A stretch of 64,000 nt of DNA from Thermanaeromonas toyohensis ToBE. Lineage in GTDB: Bacteria; Bacillota; DSM-521; Neomoorellales; Neomoorellaceae. The notes beneath the pieces were generated by a model. It saw only the letters and a program-made list of their open reading frames with translations. It had not been told where the DNA came from and did not search any database. Shown here piece after piece: positions 27,761 to 36,619 of the stretch (position 1 is the stretch's first letter; each line of letters starts with the position of its first letter). Both the position numbers and the translations under genes were made by a program. The stretch is from contig NZ_LT838272.1 of assembly GCF_900176005.1 (NCBI RefSeq), positions 1 to 64,000 of the forward strand, given 5' to 3'.

Positions 27761-28639
27761 GTGAAGCTTAAAGCCTATGGTAAGGAAAATAGTTATCCTT
27801 GCGCAGAAAGTTTGGTTGTTGTGGATACCCCCCAGGCGCAAGGGTATTCTTTAGAGCAGGTTAAAAATAAGGTCATCCTGGGTGATGCCTTAAAGGTGCT
27901 TAAAAAACTTCCTTCCGAAGCAGTAGACATGGTCTTCATAGATCCCCCTTATTTTCTCCAGCTTCCTAATAAGACCTTGCGGAGGTGGAAAGTAAAGAGT
28001 TTAGTAGAGGCTGTTCAGGACGACTGGGATAAATTTAGTTCCTTTGTAGAATATGATACCTTTATGACCCAAATATTATCAGAAGCCCGGAGGGTTATGA
28101 AACCTAATGCCACCATTTGGGTGATTGCCACCTATCATAGCATCTTTCGCATCGGCAAGATAATGCAGGATTTAGGGTATTGGATACTTAATGACGTGAT
28201 ATGGGTAAAAACCAATCCCATGCCTAACTGGTTGGGAGTCCGCTTTACTAACGCTACAGAAACCTTAATATGGGCGGTTAAGGATAAGAAAGTCAAGAAA
28301 TACACTTTTAATCGTGAGGCCGCTAAAGAATACGGGATAGGCAAGATAGGGGCCAATGTATGGGTTTTACCCATCTGTACAGGGGCCGAAAGATTAAAGG
28401 ACGGGAGAGGGAAGAGGCTCCATTCTACCCAGAAGCCAGTGGAGCTCCTCCGCCGGGTCCTCTTAACTTCTACTAAGGAGGGGGACATAGTACTAGATCC
28501 CGTGGCTGGGGTAGGAACTACAGGCTATGTAGCCCGTTGTCTTAAGAGGAATTTTATCATGATCGAGATAAACCCTAGGTACGTGGAAGGGATTAAGAAA
28601 AGGTTTAGAGATATAAGCTTAGGAAATGTACCAGAGTAA
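27761..28639 (+). CDS. CcrM/HinfI-like adenine-N6 DNA methyltransferase
   Basis: A 292-residue beta-class methyltransferase. Catalytic motif IV is DPPYFLQLPN (about 61-70). WDKFSSF, WVIATYHSIFRIG, DVIWVKTNPMPNWLGVRFTNATETLIWA and HSTQKPVELL closely follow CcrM and HinfI methylases, which methylate GANTC; that specificity is inferred. Motif I reads LDPVAGVGTTG, with Val where the family usually has Phe. No restriction enzyme gene is adjacent, so it looks solitary. GTG at 27761 after AAGGAGGA. Confidence 0.87.
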   Translation: MKLKAYGKENSYPCAESLVVVDTPQAQGYSLEQVKNKVILGDALKVLKKLPSEAVDMVFIDPPYFLQLPNKTLRRWKVKSLVEAVQDDWDKFSSFVEYDTFMTQILSEARRVMKPNATIWVIATYHSIFRIGKIMQDLGYWILNDVIWVKTNPMPNWLGVRFTNATETLIWAVKDKKVKKYTFNREAAKEYGIGKIGANVWVLPICTGAERLKDGRGKRLHSTQKPVELLRRVLLTSTKEGDIVLDPVAGVGTTGYVARCLKRNFIMIEINPRYVEGIKKRFRDISLGNVPE

Positions 28640-28750
28640 CCTTATAAATTTAAGGAGGATAAGAAGGAATAAAAAGGAAGGAAAGCTTAAAGCCCAGGGC
28701 GGAACCTTATGTGCACTACCTTCATAATAAAGTAACTGAAAGGAATTTGG

Positions 28751-28876
28751 ATGGGGGGCTTTCTTATGGGAGAACTCGGTCAGGTAACTGAACAAACTGC
28801 CCGGGATCTCATAGCTGATGGGGGTTTGTTATTCCTCTTCTTGATATTGCTGCTTATTTTGTTTACCTGGCTATAA
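28751..28876 (+). CDS. Small single-pass membrane protein, unrecognised
   Basis: An unrecognised small frame. ATG at 28751 (41 residues) follows GAAAGGA at a suitable distance; an internal ATG at 28766 would give 36 residues. The N-terminal half is polar (GELGQVTEQTARDL) and the C-terminal half is an uninterrupted hydrophobic stretch ending in TWL, so one transmembrane helix is predicted. It stands alone between the methyltransferase and the Ser T-box promoter. It could be a sporulation or toxin-like micropeptide, or a chance frame. Confidence 0.45.
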   Translation: MGGFLMGELGQVTEQTARDLIADGGLLFLFLILLLILFTWL

Positions 28877-28920
28877 AAGTTCAATTTTGGCTGGGGAAGC
28901 TTTACTTTTAGCGGAACCCC

Positions 28921-28949
28921 TTGCGTTTTCTTTACCCCTATGTTAAAAT
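28921..28949 (+). promoter_or_regulatory. Promoter of the Ser T-box operon
   Basis: TTGCGT (28921-28926), 17 bases, TAAAAT (28944-28949), just upstream of the leader RNA. Confidence 0.6.
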
Positions 28950-28956
28950 CATGCCC

Positions 28957-29252
28957 AAAAAGAAAAGCGATAAAGTGATGAGGGGGACAGGGGCGCGGCC
29001 CAATCCGGTAAACGAGAGAGCTGGTGGCCGGTGGGAACCAGCCCGGAGGTCGTAGCCAGGCACCCCTGAGCGGCCGGTGAGAAATCTGCAAGGTAGACCT
29101 TGCAGAGCAAATCGGCCCGGGCATGCCCGTTACGCATGTAGAGGGGGTTAGGATGGGTTTAAAGAGATTTAGCCTGTCCTGGCCAAGAAGGGTGGCACCG
29201 CGGGAAGTAACTCCCGTCCCTTTGCCATGTGGAGGGACGGGAGTTTTTATTT
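28957..29252 (+). ncRNA. T-box riboswitch, probable serine specificity
   Basis: The antiterminator element AAGGGTGGCACCGCGGG is at 29188-29204. The terminator is a 13-bp stem, AACTCCCGTCCCT (29209-29221) with AGGGACGGGAGTT (29233-29245), then TTTTATTTT. The 5' part holds the stem I features AAAGTGATGAGGGGGAC and GAGAGCTGG. A possible specifier is AGC at 29054-29056, not certain. Serine is inferred mainly because the genes below are a transaminase, serA and serS. Confidence 0.85.
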
Positions 29253-29286
29253 TAATCAGATTTAATTGCGGGGAGGGAATTAGAGT

Positions 29287-30447
29287 ATGATTGATAAGCA
29301 GATCTTGCTCTTACCTGGACCGACCCCTGTACCACCCCGGGTGGCCTTGGCTATGGCACGGCCGGCCATTAACCACCGGGGACCCGAATTTGCAGAGCTC
29401 CTTCATACGGTAACCCAGGGGCTTAAGAAGGTCTTTAAAACCAATAATGAGATAGTCATCCTTACAGCCTCAGGAACTGGGGGTATGGAGGCGGCGGTGG
29501 CCAATCTCCTTTCCCCTGGAGATAAGGCTTTGGTTATAACTATAGGAGCCTTCGGTGAACGTTTTGTTAAAATAGCGCGCCGTTTTGGTGTAGAGGCAGA
29601 GGTATTAGCTTTTCCCTATGGCCAGGCGGCAGATCCTGTGGCTATAGCGGAAAGACTGGCTCAAGATAAGGCAGGAGAGATCAAAGCCATCTTAGTCCAA
29701 CATAACGAAACTTCTACGGGTGTTCTCAATGATATAGAGGCCATCAGCCGAGCTAGGGGAGATCACCCTGCCCTGCTCGTGGTGGATGCTATTAGCGGCC
29801 TGGCCGCTGCCGATCTCCGGGTGGATGAGTGGGGTATCGATGTGGCTATTGCCGGTTCCCAGAAGGCCTTTATGCTCCCGCCAGGGCTTACCATGCTTAG
29901 CTTAAGTGATAGGGCCTGGCAAGCTGTAGAAAGGTGCAGGAACAATCGCTATTACTTGGATCTTAAGGCAGCCAGGGATTATGGTATTAAAGGACAAACC
30001 CCTTATACGCCGGCAGTATCCCTGTTGTACGGGCTTAAGGAAGCCCTCGCTATGTTGGAAGAGGAGACACTAGAGGGAAGTTTCCGGCGCCACGCCTGCT
30101 TAAGGGATATGGTGCGGGCTGGTGTGAAAGCTTTGGGGCTTGAACTTTTAGCTAAAGATCAAGTGGCTTCTCCTTCAGTAACAGCAGTTAAAGTGCCCGC
30201 GGGCCTTAAACCTTCGGCTATCACTGTTCCCCTCCGGGAAAAACATGGGGTGGTAGTTGCGGGAGGCCAGGGCCAAGTAAAAGATCGGGTCTTTCGTATA
30301 GGGCACTTAGGCTATGTTAATCATATGGACATTTTGAGCGGGCTCGTAGCCTTAGAAGAGGTTCTAGTAAGCTTAGGAGTTGCTTCCCTTAGGGGTGCTG
30401 GTGTAGCTAAAGCTCTGGAAGTGTACCAAAAATGGAAGGAGGCTTAA
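29287..30447 (+). CDS. Class V aminotransferase, probably for serine synthesis
   Basis: A 386-residue PLP enzyme of the alanine-glyoxylate/serine-pyruvate aminotransferase family. The N terminus ILLLPGPTPVPPRV and INHRGPEF are typical; PLP binding shows in TASGTGGMEA and the Schiff-base lysine in GSQKAFMLPPGL (about 197). It lies under a T-box and 5 bases before serA, so it most likely acts as the phosphoserine or serine-forming transaminase in place of classical SerC. That role is inferred from context. Confidence 0.85.
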   Translation: MIDKQILLLPGPTPVPPRVALAMARPAINHRGPEFAELLHTVTQGLKKVFKTNNEIVILTASGTGGMEAAVANLLSPGDKALVITIGAFGERFVKIARRFGVEAEVLAFPYGQAADPVAIAERLAQDKAGEIKAILVQHNETSTGVLNDIEAISRARGDHPALLVVDAISGLAAADLRVDEWGIDVAIAGSQKAFMLPPGLTMLSLSDRAWQAVERCRNNRYYLDLKAARDYGIKGQTPYTPAVSLLYGLKEALAMLEEETLEGSFRRHACLRDMVRAGVKALGLELLAKDQVASPSVTAVKVPAGLKPSAITVPLREKHGVVVAGGQGQVKDRVFRIGHLGYVNHMDILSGLVALEEVLVSLGVASLRGAGVAKALEVYQKWKEA

Positions 30448-30452
30448 AGTAT

Positions 30453-32030
30453 ATGAGGGTATTAGCCTTGGATGATATAGATATCCAGGGAATTAAGGTG
30501 TTAAAAGAGGCCGGGTTAGAAGTGGAAGCCCGGGGGAAGATGGCTGAAGAAGAGCTTAAAAATGTTTTGCCCGCCTTTGATGCCCTTATCGTACGTAGCG
30601 CAACTAAGGTTACAGCTTCCGCCTTGGCGGGAGCCAAGAGGCTTAGAATTATTGGGCGGGCCGGGGTAGGTATCGATAATATCGATGTAGAGGCGGCTAC
30701 AGAAAAGGGGATACTGGTGGTTAATGCCCCTGAAGGCAATACAATAGCCGCAGCAGAGCACACCTTGGCCTTGATGTTAGCCCTGGCCCGGAATATTCCC
30801 CAGGCCAGCGCTCTCCTAAAGCAGGGTATATGGGAAAAAAAGAAATTTGTAGGGGTGGAGTTAAGACACAAAACCTTAGGTATTCTGGGACTGGGCAAAA
30901 TCGGGAGTGAAGTGGCCCGGCGGGCCCGGGCCTTCGATATGCGCCTTTTAGCCTATGATCCTTATGTGGCGCCCGAACAGGCCGAACGCTTAGGAGTGGC
31001 CCTTTTACCGCTGGAGGAGGTGTTGAAACAGGCAGATTTTCTAACCTTACATTTACCGCTTACCCGGGATACTTACCACCTCCTGGACCGGGAGAAACTT
31101 TCCTTGCTTAAGCCTACTGCCCGGCTATTGAACGTAGCCCGGGGGGGCATAGTAGATGAGGAAGCCCTCTACGAGGCTTTAACTTCCGGCCGCCTGGCAG
31201 GTGCCGCTTTAGACGTTTTTGAAGAGGAACCCCTAACGGAAAGCCCCTTGTTTAAGTTGGACAATGTTATTGTAACTCCCCACTTGGGGGCCTCCACGGC
31301 TGAAGCCCAGGTAGCGGTGGCTGTAGAGGTAGCCCAGGATGTTGTACGTTGTCTTAAAGGTGAACCGGTACTCAATGCTGTCAATATTCCCGTAGTACGT
31401 GGGCAGGCTATGGAGACTTTGCGGCCTTATCTTAAACTTGTGGAAAGACTAGGGAGTTTTCTTTCCCAGCTTATGGAAGGGCCTATCCTGGAAGCGGAGC
31501 TTTCCACTAGTGGTGAGTTAGCCCAACACGAGCTTTCTCCCTTAACCAATGCTTTTCTGAAAGGGCTTTTGCGCCCCCTCTTAGGGGAGGCAGTGAACTA
31601 TGTGAATGCGCCGGTGGTAGCCCGGAAGAGGGGTATCCGGATTAGGGAAAACAAGACCCAGGAAATGGGTTACTATACTACTCTGATAACAGCTACGGTG
31701 AAAGGCCGGCGGGAAGGCCATACAGTGGCTGGTGCGGTAAACCAACGGGGTGAACCCCGGTTGGTGGGCCTTAACGGATACAGCCTGGATGCCGAACTCG
31801 AAGGCCATATGTTGGTTGTACCCCATATAGATAAGCCCCGGATCATAGGGCCTGTAGGATTAGCCATAGGTGATTATGGCATCAATATTGCTGGTATGCA
31901 GGTGGGCCGCCGGGAAGCCGGTGGCGAGGCGGTTATGATCCTCCGTATCGATTCTGAGGTGCCCCGGGAGGTTCTGGGCGCCATCCGCCAGGTAGACGGG
32001 GTTTTGGATGTGCGGTACCTCCGCCTGTAG
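30453..32030 (+). CDS. serA: D-3-phosphoglycerate dehydrogenase
   Basis: Commits 3-phosphoglycerate to serine synthesis, reducing NAD+. The 525-residue long form has the catalytic/NAD domain (GLGKIGSEVARRARAF, RAGVGIDNIDVEAAT, NVARGGIVDEEAL, TPHLGASTAEAQ), an intervening domain and a C-terminal ACT domain for serine feedback. The ATG at 30453 is 10 bases after AAGGAGG (30436-30442); an in-frame ATG at 30432 precedes that site and is rejected. Confidence 0.96.
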   Translation: MRVLALDDIDIQGIKVLKEAGLEVEARGKMAEEELKNVLPAFDALIVRSATKVTASALAGAKRLRIIGRAGVGIDNIDVEAATEKGILVVNAPEGNTIAAAEHTLALMLALARNIPQASALLKQGIWEKKKFVGVELRHKTLGILGLGKIGSEVARRARAFDMRLLAYDPYVAPEQAERLGVALLPLEEVLKQADFLTLHLPLTRDTYHLLDREKLSLLKPTARLLNVARGGIVDEEALYEALTSGRLAGAALDVFEEEPLTESPLFKLDNVIVTPHLGASTAEAQVAVAVEVAQDVVRCLKGEPVLNAVNIPVVRGQAMETLRPYLKLVERLGSFLSQLMEGPILEAELSTSGELAQHELSPLTNAFLKGLLRPLLGEAVNYVNAPVVARKRGIRIRENKTQEMGYYTTLITATVKGRREGHTVAGAVNQRGEPRLVGLNGYSLDAELEGHMLVVPHIDKPRIIGPVGLAIGDYGINIAGMQVGRREAGGEAVMILRIDSEVPREVLGAIRQVDGVLDVRYLRL

Positions 32031-32164
32031 AAGGCTGGAGATACCGCACAACTTAACAAAAAAGCTAGAGGCGTTTTTCGAGCGAAAGCCCAAAGGCTTA
32101 GGCTTAAAGCTTTGCTTAGGTGGGGATGCGCCAGGGGGAAGGTTTCCCTAGGTATAGGGAGGAT

Positions 32165-33502
<1,338 letters not shown>

Positions 33503-33570
33503 AAAACGTTAAGGTTCTGATGCCCTGAAGGGATAGCGAGCGGTGCCGCCTTGAGTAGGAGGGCGGTCTA

Positions 33571-35022
33571 GTGTTCAAAGCTTCTTTCCAGGATATACTA
33601 AGTCGGAATTGGTATCTTGTATTCTTTGTTTATGGACTGGCTTTTTTTCTTATGGGTTTTAGTATCGCTCTACAGGCTAGGCGCCCGAGCACCTTCCGGT
33701 TAGGTCAACATCTTAAACTTTTGGCCGGTTTTGGCCTCTTACATGGGGCAGCCGAGTGGGCTTATATTTTTCTTACGCCTGGGCTTGTGAACAGTGGCTG
33801 GGAAACCCTTAAAGGAGCTGTTTTGACTAGTGGCCATGCCATCCTTATTGCCCTTTCCTTCGCTTTTTTGTTTGCCTTTGGGATGGGACTTTTGGGCAGC
33901 ACCTGGGGCTGGGCGCGGTGGGGGATAAAGTTGGCCTTTTTCCTTTTTGGCCTTTGGCTATGGATTTTTTTCGCTTCCCAGCCTAAAGATGCCTTCGAGA
34001 TCCCTGGCTGGCTAAGCTACATGGAAATATTGAGCCGCTATCTTTTAGCCTTCCCCGGGGCTCTCCTAAGTTCTATAGGTATAATCTTGCAGCATAGCGA
34101 ACTGCGGGGATTAAAGCACCCTCCTTTAGAGCGTAGCCTTAAGGGGGCTTCTTTTGCCTTTGCGCTTTATACCTTCGCTGGTGGTCTTGTGGTTCCCCCT
34201 GCTCCTTTTCCTCCCGCCAGTTTCCTCAATACCTCCCTTATGTTACACCTAGGCCTTCCTGTACAGTTCTTGCGGGCCATAGCTGGGGTATTTATGGCTT
34301 ACTTTATCATCCGTAGCCTAGAGTTATATGAAGTGGAAAGCAAAAAGAAGTTAGAGAATTTGCGGCAGCGTGAGCTCCTTTGGTTAGAAAGGGAGCGCAT
34401 CCGGCGGGATCTCCATGATGGTGTAACTCAAGCCATATATGGCTTGCTTTTAGGATTAGATCATGCTTTAAAGCTTTTAGACCACAATCCTACTGCCTGC
34501 CGGGATAAGCTTGAAGAGTTAAAAGTGCGGGCGGACGGGATTATAACCGAGTTACGACGGTACTTGCGGGCCATGGAGTTTTCTATAAAACTACCTGGGA
34601 GGGCTGTTACTCTTCTAGAAGATCTGCTGGCCGATTATACTGCCGCTACTAATCAGAAGCCAGTGTTTTATGTTCGGGGCCAGCAGGAAAGGGAACTTGA
34701 CCCCTTTCAGAGGGAACATCTCTACCACATGGTAACTGAAATTTTAAGCAATATACAGCGCCACTCCCAAGCTACTCGTGTATGGGTTGAGTTAGATCTA
34801 GGCTCTACAGGCTTGCGCCTGTTGGTGAAGGATGACGGAGTAGGCTTTATTCCTGAGGCTAGTACTTCTCGAGGGATGGGTCTTATAAATTTGCGGGAGC
34901 GGGCAGCCCTGGCCGGGGGTTGGGTGGAGATAACCTCTGCGCCTGGAAAGGGAACGGAGATAGAACTATGGATCCCCTATGTAGCGCCGGAGAGGGGGGC
35001 GAGGCAATGGCCATCAAAGTGA
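33571..35022 (+). CDS. NarL-type sensor histidine kinase with integral membrane N terminus
   Basis: A 483-residue kinase. About seven hydrophobic segments fill the first 270 residues, so it probably senses a membrane or small-molecule signal. HisKA_3 dimerisation follows, with phospho-acceptor in RIRRDLHDGVTQAIYGL (about H285), then the HATPase with EILSNIQRHSQA, KDDGVGF and GMGLINLRERA. This pairs it with LuxR/NarL-type regulators such as the one it overlaps by 16 bases. GTG start at 33571 after AGGAGGG. Confidence 0.92.
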   Translation: MFKASFQDILSRNWYLVFFVYGLAFFLMGFSIALQARRPSTFRLGQHLKLLAGFGLLHGAAEWAYIFLTPGLVNSGWETLKGAVLTSGHAILIALSFAFLFAFGMGLLGSTWGWARWGIKLAFFLFGLWLWIFFASQPKDAFEIPGWLSYMEILSRYLLAFPGALLSSIGIILQHSELRGLKHPPLERSLKGASFAFALYTFAGGLVVPPAPFPPASFLNTSLMLHLGLPVQFLRAIAGVFMAYFIIRSLELYEVESKKKLENLRQRELLWLERERIRRDLHDGVTQAIYGLLLGLDHALKLLDHNPTACRDKLEELKVRADGIITELRRYLRAMEFSIKLPGRAVTLLEDLLADYTAATNQKPVFYVRGQQERELDPFQREHLYHMVTEILSNIQRHSQATRVWVELDLGSTGLRLLVKDDGVGFIPEASTSRGMGLINLRERAALAGGWVEITSAPGKGTEIELWIPYVAPERGARQWPSK

Positions 35023-35669
35023 TGTTGGTGGAGGATCACGCCATCGTCCGGGAGGGCCTTAAAGCATTATTAGCTTCTGAAAAGGATATCGAAGTAGTAG
35101 GGGAAGCCGGAAGTTCCAGGGAAGCCCTGCAAGTAGCCATCCGGGCCCGGCCCGAAGTAGTGATTATGGATCTGCGCCTCCCTGATAGAAGCGGGATTGA
35201 GGTTACCCGCGCCTTAAAGGAAGCCTTTCCGGATATAAAAGTAGTTATTTTAAGCATGTATGATGAGGAAGAGCTGGTCATACGGGCTTTAAAATCAGGG
35301 GCTACAGGATATGTATTAAAGAGGGCCGGGGTAACCGAACTCTTAAGGGCTATACGAACTGTAAGCTCTGGAGAAGCTTACTTAGATTCTGCCATCGCTC
35401 GCCGGGTGGTGGAGGGATTACAGAAAGGTATATCTTTAGAGCAAAGGGCTGGGATGGGGCCTGAGCTTACCCCCAGGGAGGAGGAGATCCTCCGCCTAGT
35501 AGCCCAGGGGCTTACCAACCAAGAGATAGCCCAACGGCTTTTCATCAGCATAAAAACGGTCCAGGCCCATCGCGCCAACCTTATGAAAAAGCTAGGTGTT
35601 CATGATCGGGTGGATCTTGTAAAGTATGCCCTTAAGAAGGGGTTGCTCGACCTAGAAAAGGAGGATTAA
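35007..35669 (+). CDS. NarL/LuxR-family response regulator
   Basis: Partner of the overlapping kinase. 220 residues: receiver domain with acidic pocket VEDHAIV, phospho-Asp in VVIMDLRLPD (about 56) and Lys in GYVLKRAG, then a LuxR-type helix-turn-helix (LTPREEEILRLVAQGLTNQE, IAQRLFISIKTVQAHRANLM). ATG at 35007 after GAGGGGGG. Its targets are unknown; the phased repeats just upstream of the next gene (35718) are candidates. Confidence 0.94.
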   Translation: MAIKVMLVEDHAIVREGLKALLASEKDIEVVGEAGSSREALQVAIRARPEVVIMDLRLPDRSGIEVTRALKEAFPDIKVVILSMYDEEELVIRALKSGATGYVLKRAGVTELLRAIRTVSSGEAYLDSAIARRVVEGLQKGISLEQRAGMGPELTPREEEILRLVAQGLTNQEIAQRLFISIKTVQAHRANLMKKLGVHDRVDLVKYALKKGLLDLEKED

Positions 35670-35717
35670 AGCTAAAGGCCCGGGTTAAAATCATTATTCC
35701 CATCGGTTTAAATTATA

Positions 35718-35765
35718 TATCCTAGATTGTATATCCTAAGGTATAAATCCTAGGTGAAATAGGAT
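35718..35765. repeat. Phased TATCCTA repeats upstream of the DoxX gene
   Basis: Direct copies TATCCTA (35718-35724), TATCCTA (35732-35738) and AATCCTA (35746-35752), each exactly 14 bases apart, and an inverted ATAGGAT (35759-35765). They sit 83-130 bases before the DoxX start and right after the response regulator gene. An operator array is inferred. Confidence 0.5.
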
Positions 35766-35847
35766 GTTGGGCTGATAGCAAGGGCTTCCTGCCTGGGTTT
35801 ATAGTAAACATAGAGAGTTCAAGCACAAAATTTAAGGGGGAGGCCTC

Positions 35848-36357
35848 ATGATAAGTCTTTTGCGTAACTTGCGCCTGGCACCGTTGTGGACGTTATTGAG
35901 GATTTGGCTAGGCTGGCAGTGGTTGGAAGCTGGATGGCATAAAATTTCAGATCCCAAGTGGATGGATGGGGGAGAAGCCCTTAAGGGGTTCTGGGCTAAG
36001 GCAGTGGGAGCTCTACCTAATACCCAGCCAGCTATTAAGTACGGTTGGTATAAGGCCTTTATCCAAGGCTTGCTGGACGGGGGCCATTATACCTGGTTTG
36101 CTAAATTGGTAGTTTTCGGTGAAATCTTAACTGGCATAGCCCTTATCTTGGGTGTGGTAACTGTTTTCGCCTTGCTAGTAGGAGCCTTCATGAATCTGAA
36201 TTTCATGCTGGCGGGGTCGGCTAGCACTAACCCGGTAATGTATACCATAGCTATTTTACTTCTGTTAGCTGGACCAGCGGCCTACTACTACGGTGTAGAT
36301 CGCTATCTCCTTCCCTTTTTACAGCAGTCGCGCAAAAAAGAAGTCGTGGCCAGCTAG
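35848..36357 (+). CDS. DoxX-family membrane protein
   Basis: A 169-residue protein with four predicted transmembrane helices (about 13-30, 80-103, 105-125, 128-147) of the DoxX/DoxD type. DoxD is a subunit of archaeal thiosulfate:quinone oxidoreductase; most bacterial DoxX proteins have no proven function. The sequence LRIWLGWQWLEAGWHKISDP is family-like. ATG at 35848 after AAGGGGGAGG. It is monocistronic, with a terminator at 36375. Confidence 0.8.
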   Translation: MISLLRNLRLAPLWTLLRIWLGWQWLEAGWHKISDPKWMDGGEALKGFWAKAVGALPNTQPAIKYGWYKAFIQGLLDGGHYTWFAKLVVFGEILTGIALILGVVTVFALLVGAFMNLNFMLAGSASTNPVMYTIAILLLLAGPAAYYYGVDRYLLPFLQQSRKKEVVAS

Positions 36358-36374
36358 TGTACCAAGCTAAAGTT

Positions 36375-36397
36375 CCCGGCTTAGGCCGGGTTTTTTT
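36375..36397 (+). terminator. Rho-independent terminator after the DoxX gene
   Basis: CCCGGC (36375-36380), loop TTAG, GCCGGG (36385-36390), then seven T. Confidence 0.92.
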
Positions 36398-36415
36398 ATT
36401 TATGGAGCTTTATAT

Positions 36416-36446
36416 GCTATTCAGGATAAAAATGCGCTGTTCAGGA
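36416..36446. repeat. Two 11-base direct repeats upstream of cstA
   Basis: GCTATTCAGGA (36416-36426) and GCTGTTCAGGA (36436-36446), 20 bases apart (two helical turns), about 175 bases before cstA. Possible regulator binding sites. The rest of the 36398-36619 gap shows no other feature. Confidence 0.35.
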
Positions 36447-36619
36447 AGAAAGAGAAGACACCCCCAAATTATCTCCTTAAAATTTCTATGGTGGAGTAAA
36501 GCGAGGGGATAAGGAGGGCGGTAAAAGAGAAAGTCTTCAAGAAATGCTTTTAGTAAAAATTAATAGAAAAGTTTACTAGCAAATTAGCGAATTTTTAATC
36601 TTTAAGGAGGGGAGTAGAA

